Of a stretch of 64,000 nt of DNA, positions 51,142 to 63,375 are shown piece by piece. The position numbers and the translations under genes are program-made. The notes beneath the pieces are model-generated. The model worked only from the letters and a program-made list of their open reading frames with translations, made no database searches and was not told the DNA's origin. The stretch is taken from NCBI GenBank assembly GCA_024195265.1, contig JAJLRJ010000003.1:56915489-56979488 (forward strand), given 5' to 3'. Each line of letters begins with the position of its first letter. Within the stretch, counting starts at the first letter, position 1. The DNA comes from Dendrophyllia cribrosa (taxonomy: Eukaryota > Cnidaria > Anthozoa > Scleractinia > Dendrophylliidae).

Positions 51142-54100
51142 ATGGATAAATACTCCAGCATGGTACAGAAACTTGTATCATTGAGTATCAAGTTAATAGC
51201 AGTGGATTTCGATCTAACAATCATCAATGTTCACACTCGGGGAAGCTGGCAGTTCACGAGCAAGGCGCTCGCTTCTCGCGTCCGTCCAACTTTTAAGCAA
51301 TTCTTGACAGCCGCGCTGAACTGCAACGATGTTCACATTGCTGTGGTCACTCAATCTCCTCAAGTTCCTCTCGTTCGGGAGGTTTTGGAGCAAGCTTTGC
51401 CCGACTGTGACACGAGTGCTATTCACATCAGAGGAACGGATGGAAAATGGAAAGAGTTAAAAGGTGTAACCAAGGAAGGTAGGAATCCGCGATGAATCTC
51501 CAGATTTGGCAAAAATGTTTAAGCTTATAATTAATACAAAAAACACCGCAAGAACGTCTGTTCGGTAGCTTTCATTTGAATGGTCAAACGTCAATTAAGC
51601 TTATAATCTACGTTACATCGAAGCTTGTCTATGGTGTCAAACCACGGTTCATTTAATTTGATTAGAACTACATGTACAGTAAGCATAAGCATAGTTTTTT
51701 AACCATTCAAAGGGAAGCTATTTTAACCTTGGACATATCCACTAACTGGGGGTAAAAGGACTTAGCCTAAATAAGCTTTTTCATTCGCATAAGTTTCCTT
51801 CAAGACTTTTGTAATTGAATATAATAAGATTAATCCCTTCCCATTTTCCAAGTTTACATGGAAGGTTCAATATATTTAAGCTTTGAATATTATCCTATTG
51901 GTATAAACTGAATTCTCTGCATGTAAAACGCCTCTGTGTTTAACCCATTGTTACCTTCCAACTTGTGCAAGCACAAGAGAGAGGGCACTGAAACAATCAT
52001 TTCATTTTCATTTTTTTCAGTCAATTGGAGTAAAATAAATAAATAAAAAATTGAATAAAAGAAAACGTTTGATGTAATTAAGGAGCTTAGATCACAGTTG
52101 CCCCTTTATTGAAATTTTCCAACGAAATGTTAAAACAACTGGCCCCGGTTGTTCAAAAGGTGGATAGCGCCATCCACCGGATAAATCACTATCCAATGGA
52201 TAAGTCTTAACAAAATCCTTTGTGTTATCCGCTGGGTAGTGATTTATCCGGTGGATAGCGCTATCCACCTTTTGAACAACCAGGCCCAGAACCTTAAAAC
52301 CGATGGTGGACACCCATTTGCTGTTGCCACGACTCCACTTTTATGGAATTCTCTCCCGGATAACGTTTGGAACTGTAAGTCAAGAAACAATTTTAAATCT
52401 GAAACTGATAACTTTTCTTTTAATCAAGCATTTGGTGGACACTAACAGAGATTTAATTTTAATTTTTGTGATGATTTTTATGATTTTACATTCAGTATAC
52501 ATTGTACAACTTAAAGCGCTATTGAAATGTTGGAAAATAGCACTCATATATTTTAATTATTTATATTTTTTTAAAACTTAAGGAAGCAATAAAAATAAGT
52601 TGGTCAAGTGAATTGGAAAACAACAAAATATTTACTGGGGTGGCCATTAGGTTACCATGTAGCCTGCGGAGAGCTCATCTCCTTTCCAATAGTGCTGGAG
52701 AAGAAAGCATGGAATGTGAAAATGAGCAATTGTTTTTGCTCCTTTTTTTGTGCTCCATATCTTCACACACCTCCCGCAATATCGGAAAGGAAATTACCTC
52801 TGATAAATAAGTCTATGCAGGCCAGTTACGTGTACATGTACCATGGCAATGTTGCTTCTGATCCTATGCTCTCAAAAAATTTTAAAAATACACTGTATTC
52901 TCTCTAATGTAATCAAGAAAACATTTTATTACCCTATAACCAAATTCCCCTGATTGCTTTGGAAGGATGATTGCTGACACTGTACAAGTCATGTACCTGT
53001 ACAAAGGAGATACAGTAGACACATACAGGTACATGTAGCAGGGTTCAAAATAGCAGCTGGCTGCTGGCAGTAGCCGGCACTTTGACCACACTTGCTGGCG
53101 ACTTTTTGCCAAAGAAAGAGAAAATTCATGTCATTTTTGGATCAGCCAACTGAAATCAAAGTCGCTGCAATGGTATCCTGTAACAATAATTCAGGGTTCT
53201 CATAACACCCGAGGTGGCACTACTAAAAAAGCTTTGAAAAGATTATAAGAAGTGGCCTACATACAAATCGCAAAAAGTGAAAAAAAATCATGTTGTTGAC
53301 TGCTGAGGGTATGTGCTCATTCATTATTGACAGCCGGGAAAAAATGAGCCTAGACAAAAAAAGCCTACAAATTCAAGCTTAAAGCTGTGATTTTATTTTG
53401 AACCCTGTGTAGATACGGTAAATTTGACTTGGAACTGATTCAAATGGGGCTCCATGCCTATAGGTGGTTAGGTAATGAAGATGATTGCCTGTGAGAGTAG
53501 TTGCCCAGAGAGATACAGCTGTGATAATAAAACTATTAGTTTAATGCTTGTAATTTGCATAAAATTGAAGGGCTGGAGGCATAACCACCTACATTGTAAA
53601 TGTCGAATGTGGACATTTATCATCATTATCACTTACAAATGTTGTGCTTTTGAGCTGAGAAAGTACTTTATTACTAATACTAACGTAATGATTGGTTCAA
53701 TTGTACATATAAGTTATAGTAAGAGTTCAATCAGGCCAAAAGATAATTATTCAGTCTCAAAAAGGACAAAAATACATTTTGGCTAAAAAGGAACCAGCTT
53801 GAGCTACATGTATATCCTTCTTCATGCCAAACCTAATTTTGGAAATATGGGATCTTTTTTGGATCTCTGTTAATTCACATGAGGCAGTTATGCATGACCT
53901 CATCCCATAGTTGACATTTATATTTATTCTCAATTATTTTTAACATTTCTGTAAAATTTTGTTTGCTGAAGCCAAGAAAGTGTTAAAACATGTAAACATC
54001 ATATTGATTAAAAATAAACCTAATTTGCATCTACTTTAGCCTGCAGTGCAGGCGTGTTATGGCGAGCGAATGCTCTTTTGAATTTGTTCATAAGCTCGTA

Positions 54101-54743
54101 AGTACCGGTAAGTGTCATGTTTACTCCTAACAGTGCAGCACCTACACTGTATTTTTTTTTTTTTGATGTAACACAACGAACAATTTATTGTAAAATTATA
54201 ACATACAAAACTTGGACATGTTGTCAGTAGAATAAGTAATAAACTGAAACGTTGTTAGATTTGCAATGTCAAATGAACGTACTAAACGTTCTGAAGACAA
54301 ACTGAAACTGTTTACCGAGTTAGTGACACAGTTACACTGGTAATGGATAAGGTTATTCCACAAGTTGCTTGATGTAGTTGGTTGTGCATGTTGCATCAAC
54401 AACCATTGTAGTGTGTATATGTTCTCTAAAGAAGGAAAGGCTCTGAAATTTGATTGGAAGTTAGGTAAAAAAGTACGGGCATGCAGTGACCTGACTTGCA
54501 CCTACACTGTATAACTTATTTACATCACTTTAATTTCTTTTCTTTATTCATATAGGAAAACAACAGCATATTGAATCAGTGCTTAAACAGATCGAGAAAG
54601 ACCACAAACTCCGGATTAAAAGCAACGAAGTTATCCTCTTAGATGACGATCAACATAACATAACAGTGGCCAGAAGCTGTAAAATGAGGGCACTTCATAT
54701 CACAGGGGATAATAGCCTTGATGAACTCCTCGAACAGAGGTAG
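51142..54743 (+). CDS. HAD-superfamily hydrolase-like protein (two exons, 174 aa)
   Basis: Exon 51142-51478 and exon 54556-54743 (TAG) join in phase 1 across a 3.1-kb GT/AG intron; the total is 525 nt. Motif I is AVDFDLTII (Asp22 and Asp24, nucleophile and acid/base in HAD phosphatases). Motif II is IAVVTQSPQ (Thr70). A Lys in GKQQH (Lys114) can serve as motif III, and motif IV is VILLDDDQHN (Asp142/Asp143). No cap domain is visible, so it would be a small, uncapped phosphatase, perhaps acting on a large or protein substrate; the substrate is unknown. No signal peptide, so probably cytosolic. The intron carries several repeats, including a retrocopy just before exon 2. The ATG context is GAAGATGG. 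Confidence 0.75.
52138..52290. mobile_element. hairpin MITE in the HAD gene intron
   Basis: GGTTGTTCAAAAGGTGGATA and its complement enclose inverted GGATAAATCACTATCCA-type arms. About 150 bp, non-coding. Confidence 0.75.
52291..52450 (+). pseudogene. LINE ORF C-terminal remnant
   Basis: Reads PFAVATTPLLWNSLPDNVWN and FKSETDNFSFNQAF then stop. The LWNSLP block is typical of the C-terminal end of many LINE ORF2 proteins. 5'-truncated against the MITE. Confidence 0.6.
53039..53407. mobile_element. hAT-like MITE
   Basis: Ends CAGGGTTCAAAATA and ATTTTGAACCCTG. TGTAG precedes the left end and follows the right end. The interior is non-coding. Confidence 0.6.
54153..54497 (-). mobile_element. poly-A retrocopy with 15-bp target duplication
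   Basis: GCACCTACACTGTAT flanks both sides (54138-54152, 54498-54512). Poly-T at the left is the poly-A tail of a minus-strand insert, preceded by AATAAA. It carries a 100-codon frame resembling a LINE C-terminus (FRAFPSLENIYTLQWLL). It ends 43 nt before exon 2 of the HAD gene. Confidence 0.75.
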
Positions 54744-56190
54744 ATGCACTCTATACCATCATACACTGCATGAACACTGTAACAGATGATAACGTTTTCC
54801 TCTTAATTAAATAAGATTAAACATAATTCTATATCGCATGGCACTATTTTTTTTTCATATCATCCACACAAAATAAATTCCAGCACAAAAAAATTACTCT
54901 ATTGTCAAAGTTATATACAAAGTGATCATCGTTTGCAATGTACAGTGTGTACATGTAATGTAAAATCATGTTGGTGTCCATTTACTAAAAATGTCTCTTT
55001 CATTAAGAAAATGCAGTAGATAACTCGGGTGATAATGCATCAAGTAGTACCCAAGTTATTGCTGATCCATTGCCAGAGCGATCAGTCACACTAGGGCAAG
55101 ATGTAATTGATTAACATGTTTCACATCCAATTGAATGCAATCAACTTCCTACAAATAGTATTATATTATTTCTAAAATAAATTACCAGCAAGAAAAAACA
55201 GTCTTTTCCCTTGCCCATCTGCAAAATTAAACTCCCACAAAAATTTTGTGCCATGCACAGTTGCTTTTGTGAACAAGATGTAATTTATTTTTGTACAAAC
55301 TTAATTAGCTAACATTAACTAAAAGACTACTGTTAGTACATGTGATTAATGGTACTTCTTATACATTGTACGACAGCATTCTAGAGTGCAAATATGTGCC
55401 AAAACATTGTGCAAATAACATATTACATTTTCTGACTGCGCGCTCAGGAACACACTTTCAAAAACTCACATGTAGATTTGGGAGTTAGATAACTGTCATA
55501 ATAAACAATTTGTTCAGCGAAAAATTGTGCAAAATGGCTGGGCATTTGTATTTGTCAGTATTTATTACACACCTTTTCGCTGAATAATCTCTGTCTATTT
55601 ATTACTCTATTTATTTTACTCTGTACACGATACAACTTAAAACCCATACTGGCAACATATGTGTACATTAAACATAACACACACAGTACCCATGTCTTGA
55701 GCAATTTTCAATTATTTTTTGTTAAGCTGATAATTCAGAAAAATATGTCAAGTTAACTAATTACTGTCAGCTGCTCAATATGTAATTGACATGAATTTGT
55801 TGTAAATTATTACATGGATAAAACACTCATATTGTAAGATATGAGTTATCATGAGACTGTTAATACATGTACATCAAACAATTTCACAGTGCCCATCCCA
55901 TCCCCAACCCCCATGGACCAGCCCCTGAGCATGAGATATTTTATTTTTTCAAAACAAGTGGGCAACATGAGGATGTCAGATGCCCCAACGTAGGCTAATC
56001 CCCACTATCAAAACATGAGAAAATTCTCAACAATATTATTAATGCCTGGGTTGGGTGTAGTGGCTTTAGCTCAAGTGGCGGAGAGGTCTGTGAAATCTCA
56101 AGAAACTATGATTGACATATTATTCCACAAGGCTCAGATTTATTGTGTAAACTCTTATGTCGATCCTGTTAGGTTGTTTTGGGGTGGATA
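54744..56190. other. AT-rich intergenic DNA, nothing recognised
   Basis: No long frame, no terminal repeats and no RNA-gene motif that I can support. Confidence 0.6.
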
Positions 56191-56325
56191 TGTTGTGGTT
56201 CAATTTTATCCTTGGTTCAAATTTTATTTTCCTTTGTTTAAAACTCATTACCATACATTACCATAGCCCAAAACAAAGAAAAATAAAATTTGAACCAAGG
56301 GTAAAATTGAACCACAACAGATACT
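56191..56325. mobile_element. small hairpin MITE
   Basis: TTGTGGTTCAATTTTATCCT and TTGGTTCAAATTTTATTTT are mirrored exactly or nearly so on the right (AAAATTTGAACCAAGGGTAA, ATTGAACCACAAC). Confidence 0.75.
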
Positions 56326-56654
56326 TTGGTGGGTTCTGAGTCTTGCAGCAACAACTGGTGGTTACTGTTGAATTTATGTGAGCTTTAAGAAATATTTTAC
56401 ACATGCTGCGGTATTTAAGCCAAGGCATATGATCACAAATGGAAAATTAACCATTGTGACATAAATGCAGTTAAAAAACCCTGAAAATATCTAAAAAATA
56501 CTCTGCAAAAAACTAAGGCTTGTGGGTGCTGCTACAGTGGGGGGATAGACACTGCTAGAATTGACTGGTGCAATATTTTTTTCCTGTTATGTAGGAGGCG
56601 TGTCTCACCTGTATGAGCCAAGTACATGTAAATGACCTAATTCACCACAAGTTT

Positions 56655-56722
56655 GCCCATAGCTCAGTGCTAATTAGAGCACCTGACCAACATGCAGAAA
56701 GTCATGGCTTTAACTCTCATCG
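56655..56722 (+). repeat. degenerate tRNA-like sequence
   Basis: GCCCATAGCTCAGTGC..AGAGCACCTGACC has the D-arm/A-box pattern. The T-arm is decayed. Confidence 0.45.
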
Positions 56723-56735
56723 GAGTACTGTAGTA

Positions 56736-57251
56736 CAGTGGAACCTCGATTTAACGAAGTGCCAAGGGACTGGGGAAATTTGTTCGTCATATTGAGGGTT
56801 CATTATATCGAAAACCTCGTTATAACGAATTTGCAGAAAAACAACTAAAATGTTCATAATTATATCGGGATATAGTTAATAATTGTTTTGTAACGGTGTT
56901 ACGTATTTCCAGATCTTAACAAATAACATTTGCTCTTTAATGCCTGTGTGAAGCTACAGTACAGTGCAAATATAACTACGGCACTGGAAAACTGTACAGG
57001 TTATACCTTTACCCTATAGCCACACTGTTGGTCTCTTCCACGTTCATCTTTTGTCACGCGTTGACATTTATTCGTTATATTGGGGTGGATTTTACATTTG
57101 GGCTGCTGGATTGTGTTTATTATAATGAGGATTTTGTTATATTGAGGTTCTCTTCCATACATTTTACTTGTAATTTTGCCGGGCTGAAGAATATCATTCG
57201 TTATACCGAGGACTTGGTTATATAGAGGTTCATTAAATTGAGGTTCCACTG
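56736..57251. mobile_element. pogo/Tc1-type MITE (TA duplication)
   Basis: Ends CAGTGGAACCTCGATTTAAC and the inverted CAGTGGAACCTCAATTTAAT, flanked by TA (56734-56735, 57252-57253). The interior repeats the TCGTTATA theme. 516 bp, non-coding. Confidence 0.8.
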
Positions 57252-57324
57252 TAAAATGTTTAATACTCAACCAAACATAACATCTACGATCTTTCTCTTT
57301 ATGACACAAGAAGATTAAAATAAA

Positions 57325-57730
57325 CCATTTAACTCCCAAAAGTGCTAAAAATCCAAAATTTCATTTTGTAAAATATTAAATACAAATGGTACCATGCAAA
57401 AGTACTGTCAAAGAGGTTTCATTTGAATGGTCACACCATAGGATTTCATCAACAGACTCAAAAGTTAGAACAAATGGTACCATGCAAAAGTACTGCTGAA
57501 GAGGTTTCATTTGAATGGTCACACCTTAGGATTTCATCAACAGACTCAGAAGTTAGAACAAATGGTACCATGCAAAAGTACTGTCAAAGAGGTTTCATTA
57601 GAATGGTCACACCATAGGATTTCATTGACAGACTCATGTAGTGAATAGTCAATTATGGAGACATGTAGTGTAGTAGGAACTACACTACATGTCTCCATAA
57701 TTGACTATGTGAGTGAAAGGTTTAAAAAGG
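57325..57730 (-). repeat. dispersed repeat R1, copy 10, with three internal units and a hairpin end
   Basis: Three tandem units of about 90 bp, each with GGTACCATGCAAAAGTACTG, AAGAGGTTTCATT.GAATGG and ATTTCAT..ACAGACTCA. They are followed by a near-perfect hairpin at 57648-57707 (CAATTATGGAGACATGTAGT and its complement). Confidence 0.85.
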
Positions 57731-59069
57731 GGGTTGCAAATACCTAATCTATGTTTTATATATCTTTAGTTTGTGGTGAAATATTTAATATGCAGATGGA
57801 CAAAATAACTTTTCTTAAAAGTAGGGTATAAGTAGCGTATGAGTTTCATGTATAAACATACAAAATGTTTGTTAGGTTTTGGACATCTTCACTTTGAGAG
57901 AGGCAGCCCCATTTCCAAGAACCTGGTCCTGGATGCCGACTGTTAATTTTGCAGAAAATTCTAATATAAAACTTGATGTTGATTTAAGGAGCTTGCTCTG
58001 AAGCCATTGTAGCAAGAGTCCCTTTGAAGCTTAAGGGTTTGTACTTTATGTACGTTAATACATAGAAAGGTCCTGAGTAGCAAGCCCAAAATATTTCAAG
58101 CATTAATTAACTACCAAGAAAATTGTAAGACGTTTCTCAAAGCCGGCATTAGTGGCTTCAAAGGAGGTAATCTCGGTAATTTCAATTTTCTTTTTCCATT
58201 TCATTGTAAATGGTTTGAACCCAGTCTGAGTATCAGTAGTCTGTCGAGCGTGATCGTCGGCGTTAGTGTAGTTTGGAAAAGAACTGTTGTTGTTGACATT
58301 GACTGACGATTCGACAACCTAAGCGGAAGTCGTCTTTTCCTTTTTTGAGTTTTCTTATAATTCTTTTTATCAATGTCAGGCTGGTCAGTACAACCATGAA
58401 AATTGTGCACCAAAATTTATTCCCACATGAAAGAATGTGCAACAAACAACAACAACAAAAAGCCTTTATTAAAAAAAAAAAACAGTTACATTTTGATGCT
58501 TGCCTTAAAAAAGAGGCTTGAGATTTATTTGAGTTTTACATGTAACATCAGAAACAAATATTTCAATAACCTCTTTTTTACGAAAATTGACAGCATTTTT
58601 GCATGTACATGTAAAGAATGCAGTTTTCCAGTTTTCATCATAATTTACAATATAGGAATTGTATTATTTGCATACCAATTAACTCCTATTGGGCGTTTAC
58701 CTAACCTCTTGACTGATCAGAAAACAAATATACATTAATAAATAGTGTTAATATAATTTTGAAAACTAATAATATTAATAATAATATTAAAATCTTTATT
58801 AAGCACTTTAAAGGGGGCAAAAAACATTTGTATCAATGTAAAAGTAAAATAATGATTTAGTTTTGTTAACAATTACTATGTACTTCTAGTGAATTGAACC
58901 TACAAATAATTGTTTTTGGCTGAGAATGGCCCAAATGGAAATGGGTTTCAACTTGAAAAAATTGGCCAATTTTTTTCAGGCCAAGTTTTTCAAGATCGTC
59001 AATTGTGTCTTGTGAACACGGAATCACTTGATAATTTCTTCTTGCTTGATGCTCTGAGAGCATTAATTT
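57731..59069. other. intergenic DNA, nothing recognised
   Basis: AT-rich. Short simple repeats at 58440-58480 (AAC) and 58770-58800 (AAT). The open frames show no domain. Confidence 0.55.
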
Positions 59070-59725
59070 GTGTAAAAGCACAAGGTACTTAGTCAAATAT
59101 GTTGACCAAAAAGAGCATAATCCTGTGGCATTGTCCCTTAAATACTTTGTCAAAACGGTGCTCTTTATGTCCTATGTCCTATGTTTTTCTAAGGATATAA
59201 ATACTAGTTCTCGACTACGGTATTTAAACATCATCACGTTCTTATACGTCCTCATGTAGGCCCATATTATATTTTTTTCTAAAGGAAATAGAAGTTCAAA
59301 CGTAAAGATGGTGTGTGTGATTTGTTTTTGCACCTCTGATTCAGTTCGTTTATTAGTCTCCTATCATTTTCAAAGTATACTTAAAAAGTGTTTTGTGTAA
59401 CAGCACAAGGTACTTTGTCAAAAATGTTGTACAGCTTTTAACCAAAAGACCAAAACGAGCAAATCCCTGTGACATTGTCCCTTAAATACTTTGTCAAAAT
59501 GGTGCTCTTTTTGTCCTGTTTTTTTTTTTAAGTATATAAATACTAGTTATTGACTATTTAAACATCACGTTCTATACGTTTTCATGTAAGCACATATTAT
59601 GTCTGTTAGGAGATAAAAGTTCAGATATAAAAATGGTGCATGTGGCATGTTTTTGCACCTCTGACTCAGTTCATTTGTTAGTCTCGTCATTTTCAAAGTA
59701 TACTTAAAAAGTGTTTTCTACTAAC
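59070..59725 (+). repeat. tandem duplication of about 325 bp
   Basis: GCACAAGGTACTTAGTCAAA..CATTGTCCCTTAAATACTTT..TATAAATACTAGTT..CATTTTCAAAGTATACTTAA is present twice (59070-59389, 59393-59725) at about 85 percent identity. Confidence 0.8.
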
Positions 59726-59993
59726 AAAGGATTAAGATTTACTACTAATTAATGCGGTGAATTATTTTGTAATAAATTGCTATTCTAATGGTTTGACTAT
59801 TGGTATTGTTTCATTTTGTTCATTTTTTGTTGTACATTACACTTTAAGCGCCGGCTATACGTTTGTTAAACCAGATTTTTTTTTTCATCTATTAATTGGA
59901 AACAGAACCTTATCACGTTATGAGCTTCTGTTGGAAATAACCGGTTAACTACTCTAATGCGGCCACAGCCAATGCGCAGCAACCACAATTTTA

Positions 59994-60045
59994 TACAGTT
60001 GAACCTGCATTAAGCGGCCACCCATGGGAATTTGGAAATTAAACG
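59994..60045 (+). repeat. Tigger-like end fragment
   Basis: TACAGTTGAACCTGCATTAA then GCGGCCACCC, the same start type as at 36230. It directly abuts the TTAA foldback. Confidence 0.5.
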
Positions 60046-60050
60046 TTTAA

Positions 60051-60604
60051 AGTGCCCCTGTGATCAAATTTTTGATTTTCATTTTTTTACATTTTCGTGT
60101 ACAATTAGACTTTCTTACTCATCTTGCCAAATTTCAATTCATTACGAACATCAGAAGTCATTTTATTTTAACATTTATTGCCGAGAATTTACAGCCGCCA
60201 TTAATCAACCTTGTTCCAAGGCTTGGTTGCGAATGGGAGAAAGTGACGTCAAAGACTCAAACATACCTCACGGGTTGAAATTATAATAACAATAAGCATA
60301 GAAAATTGCACGAAGAACAAGTCCAACGTTTTTGTTGCTTTTCGCGTGATTTTCAATATTTATTGTTATTATAATTTCAACCTGTGAGGTATGTTTGAGT
60401 CTTTGACGTCACTTTCTCCCATTCGCAACCAAGCCTTGGAACAAGGTTGATTAATGGCGGCCGTAAATTCTCGGAAATAAATGTTAAAATAAAATGACTT
60501 CTGATGTTCGTAATGGATTGAAATTTGGCAAGATGAGTAAGAAAGTCTAATGGTACACGAAAATGTAAAAAAATCAAAATCAAAAATTTGATCACAGGGG
60601 CACT
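60051..60604. mobile_element. foldback element with TTAA duplication
   Basis: Arms of about 240 bp (60051-60290, 60365-60604) start AGTGCCCCTGTGATCAAATT. TTAA flanks both sides (60047-60050, 60605-60608). The arms hold mirror-image open frames of no known domain. The first six bases match those of the 8180-16283 element. Confidence 0.85.
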
Positions 60605-61804
60605 TTAATAAAACTCCGCTTCTTCGAAATAACATTGCCCCACATTGATAAAAACGTATGAAGTTCCTCGAAGCAAGATTTCGTCGCTTAAAGCTCTCCT
60701 TTTTCTCCACTACAGCGGCTTCTGAGTACTCTTTAAAGCTTTCTCTTTCCATTTTGAATATTCTAAATGTGTGTTATTACTCCGATAAGACAAAACTATG
60801 GTTTTGAAAACCAAGCACATGCCGAGCGCGGCAGCCATTTTTGTAGAATTTGTATGTGACCTGACGACCCACTGAGTAATAAAATATGCGTACATAAATT
60901 TGCATGCACAAATGTGACACTAAAAAGAAAAACTGAGCCCATTTTTTAACTCATTGCGCTTTGCGCATGAGTAACAAGGTATAGAAAAAGGAAAGAGACT
61001 GCGATCGTTGCATCTCGCGCAACAGAAAGATTAGGAAAAGATATAGTCTGCTCACAGTCTAAGAATTTTAGGCTCAAGTTTTCCGAAGTTTTTGATTGAC
61101 GAAACATGTCAAATTTTGCTTGTCACCTCTTGACCAATAAAAATGTTTGTTTTTTTTGCATGAAACAATCAGAATTACTGCACGTGCCATTTCGAAAATT
61201 CTAATACTTTGTCACTGATTAATTCTAGTGACGATCCTCGCAGCACGTTGCGGTCGTTTCTCTAACGACGTGCCTTTATAAATACACCGCAGCAATTCCA
61301 TACAATATCACAGTATTCCATGACAGGACGAATAAAATATATATAAATAATGCTGGCACTTGAGTGCGATGCTATATTTCTCCTAATAATTCCAAGCATC
61401 CCCTGTCTCTAGCCAGCTCTGGATATATAGGATATACTTAACAAGGGCAGTCCACGAGATGTCTTCACTCCTAGATATCTCAATTCATATACACCCTTAA
61501 TTCAAAGGGCCAACGAGGAAGGCGTGTTTGGAGTGGTATTGTACTGTTTTTTTTTCATATTATAGTGCCAGCCATATTAACAGTTAACGTTGGATGTTTT
61601 CGGGTGAAAATCCGTTTTTAGGTGATTTCTTCGGAATGGCGTTGTACTGTTTTTCCATATAATTTAAGTGCCAGTTAACAGTTAACGTTGGATCTTTTTT
61701 ATTCCTTTAGTTTTAGAATCAGAACATTTTGAGGAAAGAAGTCTTATTCCCCAAAACCACTGTTGCGCCATTTTACCGTATAAGGGCAAGAGAACACGCA
61801 AAAT
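60605..61804. other. intergenic DNA, nothing recognised
   Basis: No gene supported. A TGCCAG..TTAACAGTTAACGTTGGAT segment is loosely repeated at 61564 and 61668. Confidence 0.5.
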
Positions 61805-62012
61805 ATGCCAGCGTATTACACTGTAAAATCCCGGTTTGACCGGTTTTAGCTAAAGGAGGACGAAGAAAAAAAGGCCGGACTGGACGAACCAAATTTCGAC
61901 TTGTTTACAACTTTTCAACTTGACTTTTTAGACGACGAATTTATTGCAGCAGCCGACTCTCTAACTGAACATACAGAAAACACTGAAACAACCCAAACTG
62001 GTATTACCACTG

Positions 62013-62171
62013 CAGGGGCGGATCTAGGGGGAGGGTGCAGGGGGGTGCGTACCCCCCCTGAGATGACCTAGTCTGCGTTGTTCGCTTTTAAAATTTGTTT
62101 ACGTCACCCTTCAGTTACGTCATTCCTTAGAGGTGCACCCCCTCCTAAGAAAAATCCTGGATCCGCCCCTG
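62013..62171. mobile_element. hAT-type MITE inside the Crypton gene
   Basis: Ends CAGGGGCGGATCTAGG and CCTGGATCCGCCCCTG, the common hAT end. CACTG stands on both sides. 159 bp. Confidence 0.8.
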
Positions 62172-62738
62172 CACTGAGGAAAGTGAACAAACTGTGTACT
62201 GATATTGAAACATTTATTGAACAGAACAGAAACAAAAATACAACAAAAAAGACCGGCAACAAGTGACCTTAACGTCTTTTACGGATGGGCCAAATCTGTA
62301 AACGAAACTAGACGACTGGATGACATACAGCCACAAGAACTGGACAAGATTTTAGCTCACTTTGTTTTAAAAGTACGTAAACAAAACGGAGACGAGTTTG
62401 AGCCTGACACGCTAACTTCACAGTTTAGAAGCATTGACCGTTTTTTACGTGAACGAGGAAAAAAGTACAGTATACTTACAGACATACAATTTTCCACGGC
62501 CAGAGAAGCTTTGTCTTCCAAAAGAAAACAGCTACGTCGCGCAGGCAAAAGGCAAAGGCCAAATAAAGCCGTCGGACTGAGCGAGGATGAAATCCAGCAG
62601 TTGTGGGAAGAATAACAGTTGGGAGACCATTCTCCGCAAAGCCTTTTGCGTACCATCTGGTTTAACAACACTATGTTCTTTGGCTGGCGGGCTCGTGATG
62701 AACACCACCGAGTTAAGTTTGGCGACTTTAAAGATTAA

Positions 62739-63375
62739 GGAGGCTCGAAAGGGTTTTCAGCTGCGTGCGCGCGCGACGTGCACTCGTCATGCTTTGACGC
62801 ATACGTCAGCTGATTTTCCTATCAAAAAGTAGCGCGCGCAGCTCACCGGAAATAAAAATACTGCGTAAAATCGCGCGAACCGGAAATAAATCGTGCATAA
62901 AATATTTCTCTTTACCTCAAAACTTTGCTCGGTGACCTATGTTGAAATTTTTCATGCAAGTAGCATTCAACTTTATCTAACATTTGAGACATTTTGGAAA
63001 AAAACTGTACAGTGGAATTTTTTTAAATCTTTAAAAGGCCTTTTTCGATTTATCTCGATTTCCACAATACAGATTTTTTTCAAATTTACACAGGAGGTGA
63101 GGAATATTGCAAACTTTTAAATACGCTTATAAAAAACATAGGTCACCGAGTTAGTTTTAAAGATAGATTTGAAAAACTGACTTTTGAGGGGCATCTCTTT
63201 GGAGGGTTATAGTTACCATGACAACAGATATGACGTCATAAATGGTCTTGAAGGAAACTTTAACAACCATGTCATAAGCTTATCTACAATTTGTTTCAGA
63301 GACTAAAACCATAAAATTTTAATGTGTAATTGTTCTGACATGTACATAAACTGTAAGAAACCCTTTCGAGCCTCC
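62739..63375. mobile_element. TTAA-flanked element inside the Crypton gene
   Basis: Ends GGAGGCTCGAAAGGGTTTT and AAACCCTTTCGAGCCTCC with TTAA at 62735-62738 and 63376-63379. The inner pair CTCGGTGACCTATGTT / AACATAGGTCACCGAG (62929, 63134) is also inverted. Non-coding. Confidence 0.85.

Noticed and set aside
60032..60752. Mirror-image 84- and 127-codon frames
   Set aside because: They are the two arms of a foldback element read on opposite strands, with no known domain.
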